Program-made: the position numbers and the translations under genes | Assembly: GCA_934045075.1 (NCBI GenBank) | Contig: OW203724.1 | Location: 17,351,143-17,415,142 of the forward strand | DNA length: 64,000 nt | Source: Yponomeuta sedellus | Lineage: Eukaryota > Arthropoda > Insecta > Lepidoptera > Yponomeutidae | Reading direction: 5' to 3' | The notes under the pieces: generated by a model | What the model saw: the letters and a program-made list of their open reading frames with translations, nothing else | Told to the model about the DNA's origin: nothing | Databases searched by the model: none | In this document: one piece after another, positions 43,781 to 54,959 of the stretch | How the letters are laid out: every line of letters starts with the position of its first letter | Position numbering within the stretch: the stretch's first letter is position 1

Positions 43781-44249
43781 ACTAAAACATTCGTAAGAAC
43801 TCCACTATATTTTTCTATACCTATAAATTTGATCAGCCTCTGTTTCAGGAAAAACAAGAATTAGCAGGGCTAGTCAAATTGGGCATAATGAAAAGAAAAA
43901 AATGTAGCGCAATCTTGACTGACATTCAGGAACGTTACGGCAACTTGAGTTTGGAGATGTCGTCATCAGAATTCAATATTGTTTTAAATTAATCGGAAAT
44001 ATTTCCGGGAAACTTCACTTAAAGACCAGTTCACACGCTTGTTACATCACCGCCTGTTGTTTGTCATGTTTACTTGCCGGCTTGAAAAACGAATGATACT
44101 TTGCAAATTGAGGAGTTTGATATTTTTTATGCATTCCGTCACAAAATCTTTGAAACACAGAAATTATAAATTAATTTATAAAATATGGTAAGATATTAAT
44201 ACTATAACATATACGAAAAATGTATAGACGAACGGAGAATCTCCAGCTT
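43781..44249. other. No feature seen
   Basis: AT-rich non-coding sequence. Confidence 0.4.
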
Positions 44250-44545
44250 TAATTAAAGCCGATTAATGAGTCATTAATCAGAGAATTAGCGAGCTGAAGT
44301 GGCAGTGGGCTGGCCATATCTCGCGGAGAACCGTCCACCGTTGGAGTAAGCGTGTTCTTGAGTAGAGACCGCAACTCGGCAAACGTAGTGTAGGACGCCC
44401 TCCGACCAGGTGGGATGACGATCCACGAAAAACTGCAGGCAGATGCTGGATGCGGCAAGCTGAAGACAAGGCGCTATGGCTCTCATTAGGGGAGGGCTAT
44501 GTCCAGCAGTGGACTACATAATATAGCCCGAAGAAGAAGAAGAAT
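44250..44545 (+). pseudogene. RTE-like LINE C-terminus and 3' end
   Basis: Plus-strand translation, with frame breaks, gives LKWQWAGHISRRTVHRW, SVGRPPTRWDDDPRKTAG and RCWMRQAEDKALWLSLGEGY VQQWT: the conserved tail of RTE-like reverse transcriptases. It ends CAGCAGTGGACTACATAATA plus (GAA)n at about 44527-44541, the same tail as B262. Confidence 0.72.
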
Positions 44546-44604
44546 GAGTAATTTATTTTTGTGGTAAATTTCTACTAGTGTCTTGATCAAGGCAAGATGT
44601 AATA

Positions 44605-44765
44605 GGATTCTTCAAGCAACCAACCAGCCTGTACTCCTCCACTGCCGGACATAGGCCTCCCCCAAGGCACGATGCTCCCCTCTGTCCTCAGTCTTTCCCT
44701 CATCCAGCCACTGCCAGCAATCTGCTAGATCGGTGGTCTAGCGGGCTGGCGTCCTATGCGGTTTT
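44605..44765 (-). pseudogene. RTE-like LINE 3' end, inverted to its neighbour
   Basis: The minus strand reads CAGATTGCTGGCAGTGGCTG GATGAGGGAAAG ... GCCTTGGGGGAGGCCTATGT CCGGCAGTGGAGGAGTACAG, encoding QIAGSGWMR. It matches the outer LINE at 12395-12540. Confidence 0.65.
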
Positions 44766-45784
44766 TATACTAATAGGATTCTTATTTACCTGTAAAACAT
44801 GTCTGTAAAATTGCTGACCGCTGTATCTAATGAAGTGTGAACCGAGCTCAATGCAGTGGACTTTCATAAAGTAGGCAATTTACTTTTTCTCATTTCAACT
44901 GCAGAGGCAGCTGTTGCGGGACTTATTAAGACGCACCTGTCAATCTTACAGCCGACTTTTTATTTCCAATCCCTCTCGAACGGTCTCGAGTGTTCGGTAT
45001 TGTGCCACCCAAAGACTTATTTTAGCATATTTATTTAGGACGGCTCCGCGCAAAAACAAGCGTAGGTAGACGCAGCCCCTGAAATTTTTATTCGCAAGAA
45101 AAGTTAATTGAGTTTTCTTTTTTTTTCTATTCCTACCTTTGTTTTAAACTGTTTTTGTTTTGACTTAATTAAGGAGACGTTTTAGTACGTGGATGCCTAT
45201 ACACGATTGTTACATTAAGGCGCTGCTGAGCGCAAACAGAATAGGGACCCGTAATAGAAAACCAATCCTAAGTAAACAGTTTTGAATTGCGAAAGCGTCC
45301 GTCCTCCGCTCGTGTCCAAACTGCGTGGAGGTTCGATTTTCGATTCCAGCCACTACATTAATTCGGATGTTCATTAAAAATGCCATCAAGTCGGGCGTTA
45401 ACGAAGTGGTGAACAATTAAAGTCGCCGCTGACGTCACACCCTCGGCCCTTGCGTCGAGGGCACTCAAGGAGCCCTTTGAAGATGGACGAAGAAGGTGAT
45501 CGACTTGATCGGAGATGGAAGTAATGGTTTTAGCTACCTGGACATTTAATAATGAGTAGATACTTACCTCCTTTCTCTTTTCGGTCTTGGGGAAAACTGA
45601 GAAAACTTAATGAGTTTGCCTATTTCAATATGGCATTGAGCAGAGAACACTTTACTGTAGGAAAAAAGACATATTCTTTTCCTAAGAGTAACCAATCAAT
45701 AGTATCGGGCGTCCGGCTTCGATCGTATACTTTTCTTTTAAAAGATCTACGAATTCTCTATAAGTTTATAGCAATATTTTATGT
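44766..45784. other. No feature seen
   Basis: Unassigned non-coding sequence. Confidence 0.4.
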
Positions 45785-46060
45785 ATAAAAAGCCCACTGC
45801 GAGGCACAGTCCTTCTCTCAGATAGAGAATATGGGCTTAATAACCACACGTGCCCACTACGGAATGGCACCGATTACAAGCGCTGAGGTATCTGAACACC
45901 TGACACTCACGTTTTCTCACGATGTTTCCAACAGTTAGCGAGTGATATTACTACTAACTTCACAAATGTACATAACTTAGAAAACATTGGTATATGCCCA
46001 CACTGGTAATCAAACCTGGGTCTCTCTTTCTACCTACTAGGCTACCGCTGATCTAAAAAG
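45785..46060 (-). mobile_element. SINE family C, full-length
   Basis: The minus-strand head from about 46055 reads TCAGCGGTAGCCTAGTAGGT AGAAAGAGAGACCCAGG TTTGATTACCAG (A and B boxes), then the body ATCGTGAGAAAACGTGAGTG and AGATACCTCAGCGCTTG, and the 3' end GTGGGCACGTGTGGTTATTA AGCCCATATTC ... GCCTCGCAGTGGGC. Confidence 0.72.
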
Positions 46061-46239
46061 TTAATAATAAATGAATAACAAACTAACTTAAAAAACAAAC
46101 AAATTAAAATTACGAATACTCGTGTTTCTCCAGGTGAACTATTGTAACGTTATCAATGGTGGCGATTTATATTTCTATTTTGATGATATAGCGTAGAAAT
46201 CTGATGATATTGCACGCTTTTGCCGATAAAATTCCGCAA

Positions 46240-46490
46240 ATCCGCACCTAGCGATTCGAGAATTCTTTTGTAGTAAGAACGGCAAAGTTGTGGAACACGC
46301 TGCCATTGTCTGTCTGTCCGGAGACATATAACCTGGGTGTCTTTATTAGTAGAGTCAACCAGCATTTAACAGGTAAGCACGTAACATCATAGACCATGTC
46401 TTCGCTTATCAACCGTATCTGGGGCAAGTGTAACCCGCCTTACTTAAAAAAAGAAAGGCTTTCTAGAACTATTTTGCCAATGGATGAAAC
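46240..46490 (+). pseudogene. LINE reverse-transcriptase C-terminus remnant (CR1/Jockey-like)
   Basis: Plus frame gives SFVVRTAKLWNTLPLSVCPE TYNLGVFISRVNQHLTGKHV. The RTxxLWNxLPxSV...YxLGxFxxxVNxxL pattern is the usual last segment of many insect CR1/Jockey-type ORF2 proteins. No catalytic region is attached. Confidence 0.68.
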
Positions 46491-47699
46491 ATGGCGTCAA
46501 CGAGGCAAACAAGCGTTCTGATAATATAAAACATCACGATGTTGTATATTTTCTACAAAGTAAGAATAAAAATATTGACGATTAGTGTCTCGAGAGTGTC
46601 ACCCTTATCAAGTTGTTAAGGGCGAGATAAAACAGACTTCCATTAACGAACGACTGGAGAAAAAAGCGTCGATGCTATCACCCGTATTAAGGCGGCAATC
46701 TAATTTTTATTCGAAACTCCGTCAATCACGGAGGAAATGAGCCTTAACGTTATTGTGAAAGGGACTAGTGTTGATTGGCTATTTGGTTCGCCTAGAAGTC
46801 GTATTGCAAATATATTTCTTAAAAAAATGTCTATTGAGTTTATTTTTGTATGGCTTGTTACAATGGTGGTCGATTTGTTGAGGTTTAGCCGCGGAATCTT
46901 GAGTTGTCGACAGACGGATGCCTATCAGAATTTGAAGAAGATTTATGGGTAATCAAGAAGAAGATTTATGGGTGATGGGTAGTTTTTCATAATGTGACTC
47001 AACAAATAAAACCGCTTCTAATTGCCTTGATAACCTTCTGATTAAAAGCTAAACCAGGATTACAATAGAGATATTTGATTTATTTAATTTATCAAATTAT
47101 GAAAAATACTAGTGGGTGTGTGTCTTTGTGCACGACTATGTGTGTATACGTGCCTGCATATGTGTGTGTAAGAGAGAGAGAGATATCGACGTAGATTGTC
47201 CTATTCTCTATTGTCATAGTTTTAAAGGACTATAAAATATTCAAATAATGTTCTGAATAAATTTTCTTTCGTATGAAATAGTGTTCACCATTTCATACAT
47301 TACAAATATTGATTTGAAGAGCCCAATAGAAATGATAAATGCTCTACAGTCTGCAATAATGAAAGGAACTTTTCCAATAACGCGCGAAAATCCTCTCTCC
47401 GTTGCAATTTTTAAGAATAAAGTGTTACGTCAGGCGTCTCTTCCAAATCCGATATAAGAGAAGTGGGGTTGTTCCCGTCACACCCTTAAAATAAAAGCGA
47501 TAATATTAAGTTCACGTTCTTCTTCTCAAGAAGTCAAATGACCGATTCTATTCCTATTCAGGCTAGCTAGTGCCTTAGAAGTGTAATTCGACTTAGCAGA
47601 CTTAAAAAAAATGGAAGACGAGGAGGTTCTCAGTTCTTCGAGATCTGTTTATTTATTTATGCTCCCCGATTACTCGAAAACGCATTGACCTACTTAGAA
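46491..47699. other. No gene; small duplications and GT/GA tracts
   Basis: AAGAAGATTTATGGGTAATC / AAGAAGATTTATGGGTGATG is a direct duplication at about 46932-46978. A (TG)n-(GA)n tract lies at about 47158-47183. Confidence 0.45.
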
Positions 47700-47801
47700 A
47701 ATATTTTTTTGTTAATAAACTCACGCACTGTATCTCGGTGGGGCAGAGACCATGATTTGCCACATGCCCCAATACTGACAAGTCTCTATTGCTTTATCCA
47801 C

Positions 47802-47805
<4 letters not shown>
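47700..47805 (+). mobile_element. Dispersed repeat, family D (diverged)
   Basis: CACGCACTGTATCTCGGTGG GGCAGAGACCATGATTTGCC ACATGCC ... ACAAGTCTCTATTGCTT aligns in order with 37195-37300. Confidence 0.5.

Positions 47806-47806
<1 letters not shown>

Positions 47807-47837
<31 letters not shown>
47807..47837. repeat. (CA)n microsatellite
   Basis: Uninterrupted CA run of about 15-16 units at the end of the family D copy. Confidence 0.95.
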
Positions 47838-47839
<2 letters not shown>

Positions 47840-48353
47840 TTACGGATATTTTTTTAGCTTGTCCTTTTTTAATTTAACAAATATATTTTGTCATCCACTG
47901 AACTATAACCGCTAGACGCATCGGGAACAGCCCAGCGGCCCCGCCCGCGGATCACGAAGGTGTCTCAATCAGCATAAAACAAAAGAAATCAATAGCCACC
48001 CCTCGCGAGGCAGGGCCTGACAAAGAGCAAAGATTTCTTTTCACAATTAAACACCCCTGGCGTCGGTGGGCTGCGATAAACCCACGGTGAATAATCGCTC
48101 ACAAAGGCGGGGATAGAATTGTGATACGACTTAGGCCTATATAGGCCTTACAAAGGTAACAAAGTTCATAATTGCATCGCAAAATGAAGACTTTTACTCA
48201 ACCTCTTCGTTCAACTCGACTGTATGATTGTTGTTATTATTCTTCATTACTTTTATTTTTCTGTTATGTTACAAAAGAATGAGCGAATTAATAACTATTG
48301 ATTGCCAAGAACTAAGTATTGCATTTGTTTTACGAGATTTTATTTTAAGCAAG
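47838..48353. other. No feature seen
   Basis: Non-coding sequence with a GC-rich patch near 47935-47955. Confidence 0.4.
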
Positions 48354-48363
48354 TATTATTATA

Positions 48364-48627
48364 ATTATATTCTTTTTAATGCACTAACCCGTGCTAAGGA
48401 TTATTTTAAAAACCTATTAAAGGCTAAAAATTCCACCCATGCCGGGACTCAAACCCGCGACCTCTGGCTAACCGTGCCAGCGCTCTCCCAACTGAGCTAA
48501 TAAGTGACTACCGGCAGTAAAGTTTCGAACCTCTTTACAATTATTATTGTAATACTGCCTACTGCCTGTGTACTGCCTATACGTAATACAGAGAGTATTG
48601 CGAAGAGGTCTAAATAGGTTTTTAAAA
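48364..48627 (-). mobile_element. SINE family B, full-length with a short inverted 5' piece
   Basis: Bounded by TATTATTATA at 48354-48363 and 48628-48637. Minus orientation: 5' region, A box TAGCTCAGTTGGGAGAGCGC, B box GGGTTTGAGTCCCGG, then the tail TCCTTAGCACGGGTTAGTGC ATTAAAAAG. At the 5' end (48578-48627) a second 5' segment (TACGTAATACAGAGAGTATT GCGAAGAGG joined to TCTAAATAGGTTTTTA) lies in plus orientation, inside the same duplication. Confidence 0.78.
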
Positions 48628-48637
48628 TATTATTATA

Positions 48638-48969
48638 GTAAGTAAGAACTTGGCAAAATGGTTTTTCATCCCACCATCTCGGAAAGAGTATTTTTAATCT
48701 TCAATATCTGAGTGGAAAAGCCGTTTTTATTCTCTAGAGGATAAAGTAAATTGAATTTAGAACATCGTGTGCACTAAGTTTGTGAATTAAAAAAATATTA
48801 CACTCAATTTAAATAACTGTAGCAACGTTACTTTAAAATTTTCTTAATTATACCTTAGTATTATTTTGTTATAATTTAAAGATTATTTTGTAATACTTAC
48901 CTGTCATAATGTAGTAATTAATACCTAAACTGAAATAAAAGTGTACCTATCTTGTGATTGTAAACGTTT
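48638..48969. other. No feature seen
   Basis: AT-rich non-coding sequence. Confidence 0.4.
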
Positions 48970-49210
48970 TTTTTTTTGCATTTAGTCATTTCCTCGCTGA
49001 GGTGGAATGAAAAGTTACGTGTTGCACTCGAGTGCAAAGATTTTTCACCTCGTGCTCTTTTGATTCCCTCGCTAACGCTCAGGATTCTAATTTTGAATCA
49101 CTCGCTGCGGCTGCGCTCCTCATTCAATTTTAGAATCCTTCGCTTGCTCGGTCATCAAAATTGAACACGCGGTTAAAAAGCAACTTTGCACTCTTGTATA
49201 ACAAATAACT
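48970..49210. repeat. CTCGCT-rich repeat with palindromic end words
   Basis: GTTGCACTCGAGTGCAAAG near 49019 is itself palindromic and recurs inverted as CTTTGCACTCTTG near 49183. In between are CTCGCTAACGCTC, CTCGCTGCGGCTGCGCTC, TTCAATTTTAGAATCC and ATCAAAATTGAACACG. It looks like a MITE-type dispersed repeat; no target duplication found. Confidence 0.5.
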
Positions 49211-49982
49211 ATTTACTTTCAGTTTCTTCCACACGAACTACTTTTACTGCGGTGAAAACTACGAAATCGCGAGAACAATAAGCAAATATGCTGCATAGTA
49301 CGAGTTTGAACAGAAAGGAAGCCTATCGTAAATATACTTCCAAAAAAATAGTCACAACAATAATCTTTACTTATTTTAAGAAACATTTTATAATGGAAAC
49401 ATTTTATAGTGATTTGGCTAAGCCGTTTGTAAATTTAAGTCCAATGGTTTAACGCAACCTTAATAATAATACCGGTGTCTATAATTTTATTTTTGTCTTT
49501 ATTGTATTACAAAATGCTCTAAGAATAATGTAAACATTCCATCACTATGCCGGTTTTGAAATTCGAATTTGAAATTAAAAAATCCATAACGAATGAAAGC
49601 ACAAATAACTCGTGTGTTTTTCTTTTTTAAATGGCCAACACATCCGATTCTTAATCCAACAATCTGTTGGATTTACACCAGGGGATCAGTCTCTAATGTG
49701 CAACGGGCAGTCCGTGTCGCTGAATATAATGAAGCACCGGTTTGCAGCGGGAAATGTTTCAATTTAGAACGCGGCTGAAGAGAATGTAGATTCCACTTTA
49801 AAATATGTATATTCCTAGTTAAATATTATTATGCTCGGTCTTTGTTTCCGTCTGCAACAAAAAAAGTGTTTCCGCATCTTTAAGTATTTTAAAGATTTCA
49901 ACAGCATCTTTGCTCAATAAGAAACAACTATTTACTAGTCGCTGAGAGGGGCGTCTAGGATAGATTTATGACATCGATTTCA
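49211..49982. other. No feature seen
   Basis: AT-rich non-coding sequence. Confidence 0.4.
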
Positions 49983-50340
49983 ACCCTGTATGTCCCCACT
50001 GCTGGGGCACGGGTCTCTTCCTGCGTTGCAGGAAGGTTAGGCCATACTCCACCACGGGGGCCAAGTCCGGGTTGGTGAAGGATTGTAAGACAGTGGCAGG
50101 CCTTACTGTCAGAAGTTATCAAGCCGCCCATAAGGCCTCTGACATGGCTTAACGACTGCCATTACATGACAGCCGGCACCCACGGCTTAACGTGCCTTGC
50201 GAAGCACGGAATCGCTCGAAAAAATGCCACTAACAGTAGTAACGAGGCGGTCACCCATCCCGCACCTGACCGCTCCTGTTGTTGCTTAACTCGAGTGATT
50301 GGTTCCAATCACTCGGTTCGAGTAGGCCACGAGCGCTTCA
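49983..50340 (-). mobile_element. 5S rRNA-derived SINE, copy 6 (best preserved)
   Basis: Minus strand: head GTGGCCTACTCGAACCGAGT G ... AATCACTCG, AGTTAAGCAAC (50281-50291), exactly 20 nt, GGATGGGTGACCG (50248-50260), then body and the 3' end CCCAGCAGTGGGGACATACA GGGTTG. In 5S rRNA the same two motifs are the A box and C box of the internal RNA polymerase III promoter, also 20 nt apart. Confidence 0.85.
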
Positions 50341-51372
50341 TGACATATTTTGAGCGATTTATGACATATTTTGTTTAATTCGTTTCCTACAGAACTTTTG
50401 TCTTTAAATACTATCAAGGACAAGAAATTGATGTAAGTTGTTCGTATTTTTTTAATTAAAGCAAATGACTTGATAGACAATAATTATCAACGGTTTTTTA
50501 AATTGTAGACCAAAACTAGTTTGAAATGAAATTTAAATTACCCTTTGATATTCTATATTTCACTCATACAAATATAATCTCTAGTCCAACCAGGGAGATG
50601 TAATTATTCAATTACCTCAAGAGTAACTTAACATTCTAGTTTTCCGGGCTTAGGTTATGGTCAGAGTTTCATGAAAATAAAATTCGTACTACAATTATGA
50701 CAATTCAAGGAGCGTAATATTCTACTTGTTAATCTATCTACAATTTACACCAAATTGTCATAGTAAACCATGTACTGCAGTTCTACAAAACATGCCTTTG
50801 GATCTTGATTCTGTTAGCGCGCTAAAGTAAAACAAAACTATTTCAGCCACTGTTTTTGTCATATGTCTGTATTCCAAGCCTCTTCAAATTCGCTCGCACA
50901 AACTCGTCAAGACTTTGTAACGTCAATGCAATAAAGAGTCGGTGAAAGTCAGTATTATGCAATTTTTTTCGGAAAATAACAGAATAAAGGGTAACATACA
51001 CTGAGGCGGTATTTGACAGCGGTAAAATTCGCGGCCTTGTGGTGGGATTCTTACTGTAGGAATCCGATGTAATCTGCAATCCGCCACGACTGATTCTCGC
51101 CGCTGTATGTTTGAGAGTTAAGCCCCTGAGGAACTCTGCCGTTGATCCGGAAAACACAGTATGTTTCAAAATTTAATAATCCGCTGGTAACGAGCTCGGA
51201 CCGTGCTCTGTAGAAAAGTTTAAATGAGCTGAGTGATTAGGTGCACGCTTTACCTATACAGGTACTTCTGTAGACGAGTTCAGCTTAGAAGCATGATCCA
51301 TTGTTTGGTTTTCATGGTTAAATTTAATCACGCTTTAGTAGAATTATGTTCTGTACGCAATTTATAATTAAA
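50341..51372. other. No gene recognised
   Basis: A short ATGACATATTTTG duplication at 50340-50371 follows the SINE. The 108-residue minus-strand open frame at 50843-51169 has no motif I recognise. Confidence 0.4.
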
Positions 51373-51570
51373 CTAGCTGACCCCGCAAATGTTGTTTCGC
51401 CATATTAATTAGCTTTCTTATGTTACAACTATTCGAACTGCCATTGTTTTCAATATATTCTGTTTTCATGCCAGCTGGTCTGAAAATAGAAAATATACAA
51501 AAAAATAATAAAAATCGTTGAAGCCTTTTCTGAGGAGTTCGAAGTAAACACGAGATTTTTATATATTAGA
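51373..51570 (-). mobile_element. Non-autonomous Helitron, 198 bp
   Basis: On the minus strand it begins TCTAATATATAAAAATCTCG (51570 downward) and ends GGTCAGCTAG (CTAG at 51373-51376) followed by T. Both 5'-TC and CTAG-T ends are as expected for Helitrons. Confidence 0.6.
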
Positions 51571-51688
51571 TTTAATTGATTAAAAATTTTTGTGTAATAG
51601 TTCAACTTACAATTTTAAGCAAAGCTAGTTTTTACGTTTCTTCAACGATACAATATTTTGATATGTTATTTATGCTTTTTATAATTAA

Positions 51689-51871
51689 CTAGCTAACACA
51701 GCGAACTTCGTACCGCCTAACAGTGGATTCTTAATTTTTTTATTATTTTTTTCTCCGTAAGAACCATCCTTATACTTCAAGGAATATTCTAAAAAAATTG
51801 CGAAATCGGTTCAGCCGCTCTCGAGATTTGCGCTTACCAACGCATTCAGCAATTCATTCTTATATTATAGA
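51689..51871 (-). mobile_element. Non-autonomous Helitron, 183 bp
   Basis: The minus strand begins TCTATAATATAAGAATGAAT, carries AAGCGCAAATCTCGAGAGCG GCTGAACCGATTTCGC, and ends TACGAAGTTCGCTGTGTTAG CTAG, followed by T. Nearly the same element as 62200-62387, so both ends are confirmed by comparison. Confidence 0.75.
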
Positions 51872-51906
51872 AGATAATATATTGAGCAATATCTTCGTTC
51901 GTTATC

Positions 51907-52120
51907 AACCCTTGTATGTCCCCACTGTTGGGGCACGGGTCTCTTCCTGCATCGCAGGAAGGTTAGGCCATACTCCACCACGGGGGCCAAGTCCGGGTCG
52001 GTGGAGGATTGTAAGACAGTGGCTGGCCTTACTGTCAGAAGTTATCAAGCCGCCCATAAGGCCTCTGACATGGCTTAACGACTGCTATTATATGACAGCC
52101 GGCACCAACGGCTTAACAAT
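51907..52120 (-). mobile_element. 5S rRNA-derived SINE, copy 7 (5'-truncated)
   Basis: 3' end CCTTGTATGTCCCCACTG through the body to GGCACCAACGGCTTAAC; the 5S-like head is missing. Confidence 0.75.
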
Positions 52121-52149
52121 ATCAATATCTTATATAAGCATAAAAAATA

Positions 52150-52290
52150 CATATATCAGTCCACTCCTGGACATAGGCCTCTTGGGCCTCTCCCAAAACA
52201 TGCCACTAAGCCCGATCTTCGGCTCTTCTCTTCAAATCACTGCCCACCGCTTTGCAAATGTCGTCACTTCACCTGCCCTTCTATTACTTA
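52150..52290 (-). pseudogene. RTE-like LINE 3' end remnant
   Basis: The plus strand reads CAGTCCACTCCTGGACATAG GCCTCTTGGGCCTCTCCCAA, the reverse complement of the LEAxxQQW-encoding tail. A nine-base CTCTTGGGC-type duplication is inside. Degenerate. Confidence 0.5.
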
Positions 52291-52318
52291 ACACACCACT
52301 CTATCGAGTTGAGCATTT

Positions 52319-52472
52319 AGGGTGTATTCCGAGATGCGATCAAATCGATTACAGTGCCAATCCATATAAGTGCAGTAGGCAAAAAAACACTATTTCGTGC
52401 TAGATACTTTGACACTACTAAATTTGGCCGGACTCGCGCTGTAATCGATTTAATCGCATTTCGGAACGCAGG
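52319..52472. mobile_element. MITE, about 154 bp, TTA-flanked
   Basis: Left arm GGGTGTATTCCGAGATGCGA TCAAATCGATTACAG, right arm CTGTAATCGATTTAATCGCA TTTCGGAACGCAGGG: inverted with few mismatches over about 34 bp. TTA flanks both sides, as in PIF/Harbinger (TWA duplication), although the outermost three bases of the arms do not match. Confidence 0.6.
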
Positions 52473-52741
52473 GTTAGACGACTCCAAAGTGTCAAAATAT
52501 GTTTGCATCTGACAGCTGGAGTAGCTTAAAAAAAGTAAAAACCTACGTCACTCAACTCAGTGGATACTTACATAATAGAAACCCTGGTCTTGTTATAGAA
52601 CCTTGCACTTTTGTAATTTCGCTTATCAACCAGAAAAAAAGAGAGACTCCCCATTAGACAAATTTCATTAGAATAATTTAATTGTCACGATTTGCACTGG
52701 CCCTACTTTCTTTACACCTTGTGCTTAACCTCTGTTGGAAA

Positions 52742-53260
52742 TAAGATAAGATAAGAATATTCTTTATTATACACACCAGAAGTACGGTAGCTCAGTGGGT
52801 AGAACCATTGACTGGCAAGCGAGAGCCCCAGGTTCGATCCCGAGTGCGGGCATGTACCAATGACTTTGTTTAATTTCAAAGTTACGTACATTTGCGAATT
52901 TGTCGTCGCAATACCACACGCTAACGGTGAAGGAAAACATCGTGAGGAAACCCGCGGCTTGGTTGGCTCCACACGTATTGACTAGTCTTTCCTGTGGGCT
53001 AGGCCGACTAAGCTGTCAGGATGGTATAGGTGCTGGGCAAGCCTAAACCATCTATAAATACCATGTCCCAGGCATTACAGCGTCGGAGTGGTCCCTTCAA
53101 CCATCTAGTGTGAGTGAGGATACCACTGGACGCTGTATAAATCATCTCATTAAGTAGATGCAAAAAGGCCAAATTATTATTACACACCAGAAAATAATTA
53201 CAGAGACAATAGTTACAAAAGAAGAGGTACAATTGGCGGCCTCATTCCTGATAGCAATTA
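52742..53260 (-). mobile_element. LINE 3' UTR fragment interrupted by a SINE
   Basis: AAGATAAGAATATTCTTTAT TATACACACCAGAA (to 52781) continues after the insertion as ACACACCAGAAAATAATTAC AGAGACAATAG ... ATTGGCGGCCTCATTCCTGA. Same 3' UTR family as 11770 and 22670. Confidence 0.65.
52782..53180 (+). mobile_element. SINE family C inserted in the LINE 3' UTR
   Basis: Flanked by TACACACCAGAA at 52770-52781 and 53181-53192 (12 bp, exact). Head TACGGTAGCTCAGTGGGTAG AACC, B box CAGGTTCGATCCCGAGTG, body TAACGGTGAAGGAAAACATC GTGAGGAAACC. The last 150 bp (from about 53030) differ from the 45785 copy. Confidence 0.7.
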
Positions 53261-53744
53261 TATTATTATAGTTATTGACTACCCACCAAATTGATGGGCC
53301 AATATTAACACATCCAAAACAACACACCACCTCGTTAGAACAATAATAGCTAATCTAAGGGATATAACAAACACGTATGGGCAAAGCAAATACTGTATGA
53401 GATAATAGCAAGCTGTTCAGACGCCCATGTTTATCTTGTTCCTAAAGGGCCCACCTACGAATAAAAAAGTTATAGAGCGTACAGTTTGATCGGCCTGTTT
53501 TACGAGGGCTGCGTTTCGATACTTTGTTACGACAATTAACATGTAACATGCACATTGATTTTTTGCTATGCAATTTTCTGCGCAACTTTTCCGTTTTTTT
53601 TCTTTTTCGTTACAACCCCCTAAGTTGTACGAATAGGAACATTTAAATATAGAATAAGCAAATAACGATTCGGTTTATTTCGTTCTTAAATTAGACGTGA
53701 TTTTTAAATAAACAAAATATTGCGTGAAGCACTTTTACGCTGTT
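53261..53744. other. No feature seen
   Basis: AT-rich non-coding sequence. Confidence 0.4.
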
Positions 53745-53832
53745 ATAAGGCCTTCTCTTATCTTAAAGAATATTCTTATCTTATATCCCTTTTTATGCAC
53801 AATAAAGTTTTCTCTATCTATCTATCTATCTT
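53745..53832 (+). mobile_element. LINE 3' UTR tail with (CTAT)n
   Basis: ATCCCTTTTTATGCACAATA AAGTTTTC followed by TCTATCTATCTATCT. The AATAAA signal and simple tail mark a plus-oriented 3' end. Confidence 0.6.
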
Positions 53833-54242
53833 TTACTTTATTGAGAATTGTACCTCTGTTATTTTCTAGTTTGTTCACGAGTACTCACGACCCATCAGCG
53901 ACCTTTATTAATAAACATTGTAGAGCCAGCTTATAAACTGAGGGGCCTGTAATGGTGGAGTTAAACGTCTAATGAAGGTTTAAATAAAATAAAAATATAT
54001 CCTTTATTTCGCTGACATTAATACATTAAATTAAATTGAATTGTATTAAATAATAAATTGAATAATTTATTGTTATATTATTGATGTTTTAATTCGATAA
54101 TTTTAATATTTTCTTAAGGAGATCAGTTATTTAAAAACACTAAAGATAAAAATAAAAAAACATCCTTGAATTATTATAATGAAGGTTATGAAGTTTAAAA
54201 TATAACAGATTATTCAGACATTGATCAAATAGGGTATGTATT
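53833..54242. other. No feature seen
   Basis: Very AT-rich. Confidence 0.4.
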
Positions 54243-54415
54243 AGTAAAGGGAAAGATAAAAAGTACCCGGAACCGGCGTGCGTGCATGCAACGACTTATG
54301 AACGTTGATGAAGCGAAGGTGGTCTGTTAGGATCGTGGCAAGTGGCAGTCCCTCGTATCTGCCTACCCCTCTGGGATACAGGCGTGAGGTTATGTATGTA
54401 TTCAGACTTTCCTTC
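54243..54415 (-). mobile_element. Dispersed repeat, family D
   Basis: Inverted match to 37180-37345: AAAAGTACCCGGAACCGGCG ... CTACCCCTCTGGGATACAGG CGTGAGGTTATGTATGTAT. Confidence 0.65.
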
Positions 54416-54959
54416 AGGATCGGGCAGTTTACTTTTTGAAGCTTTTTCGCCAACAAAAAGGTATAAATTCGTCGTTGTCGGTGACATATCCACAGATCCC
54501 CGTATGTGCAGTGTGCAAGAATCTGCCAAAACAAATCGTTTGAAACAAAACAGAACAAATTGTAATTAAATTTAATCACGCGCGGGAAAGTTTTATTTAA
54601 ACAAGTGCTCGATGATTAGGAGCGGACAGGCAGACAGAGGTCAGCAATAAACCGGCCTCCGTCAGACGCTGCGTCAAGGCTGACCACGCAGCGGCTTCTG
54701 TGGGTTCACACTAGTGGTACCCTAGGTTTTGTACCCTTTAAAAAGATACAGCGAGTCGATGACAAGCCATCGTGGTAAAAGGATTTGCCAATCAGCGTAA
54801 GGGACTCGCTGATTGTTGCCCAGGTACTTAGGAAGTTCAATGTACCTACTGTCCCGTATGGTAAACCTTGAAAGGTATGATCGCCAGTTTTCTTTTTTAA
54901 CTTCACGTTGCTGTAGTAAACAAAATGGCAGCAACCTGAGCATTAAAGTCGGACTTCTC
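54416..54959. other. No feature seen
   Basis: Non-coding sequence without a repeat I could match. Confidence 0.4.

Noticed and set aside
50240..50340. Genuine 5S rRNA gene
   Set aside because: Only part of the 5S sequence is conserved, its 3' part is replaced by the SINE body, and nine dispersed copies share the same structure.
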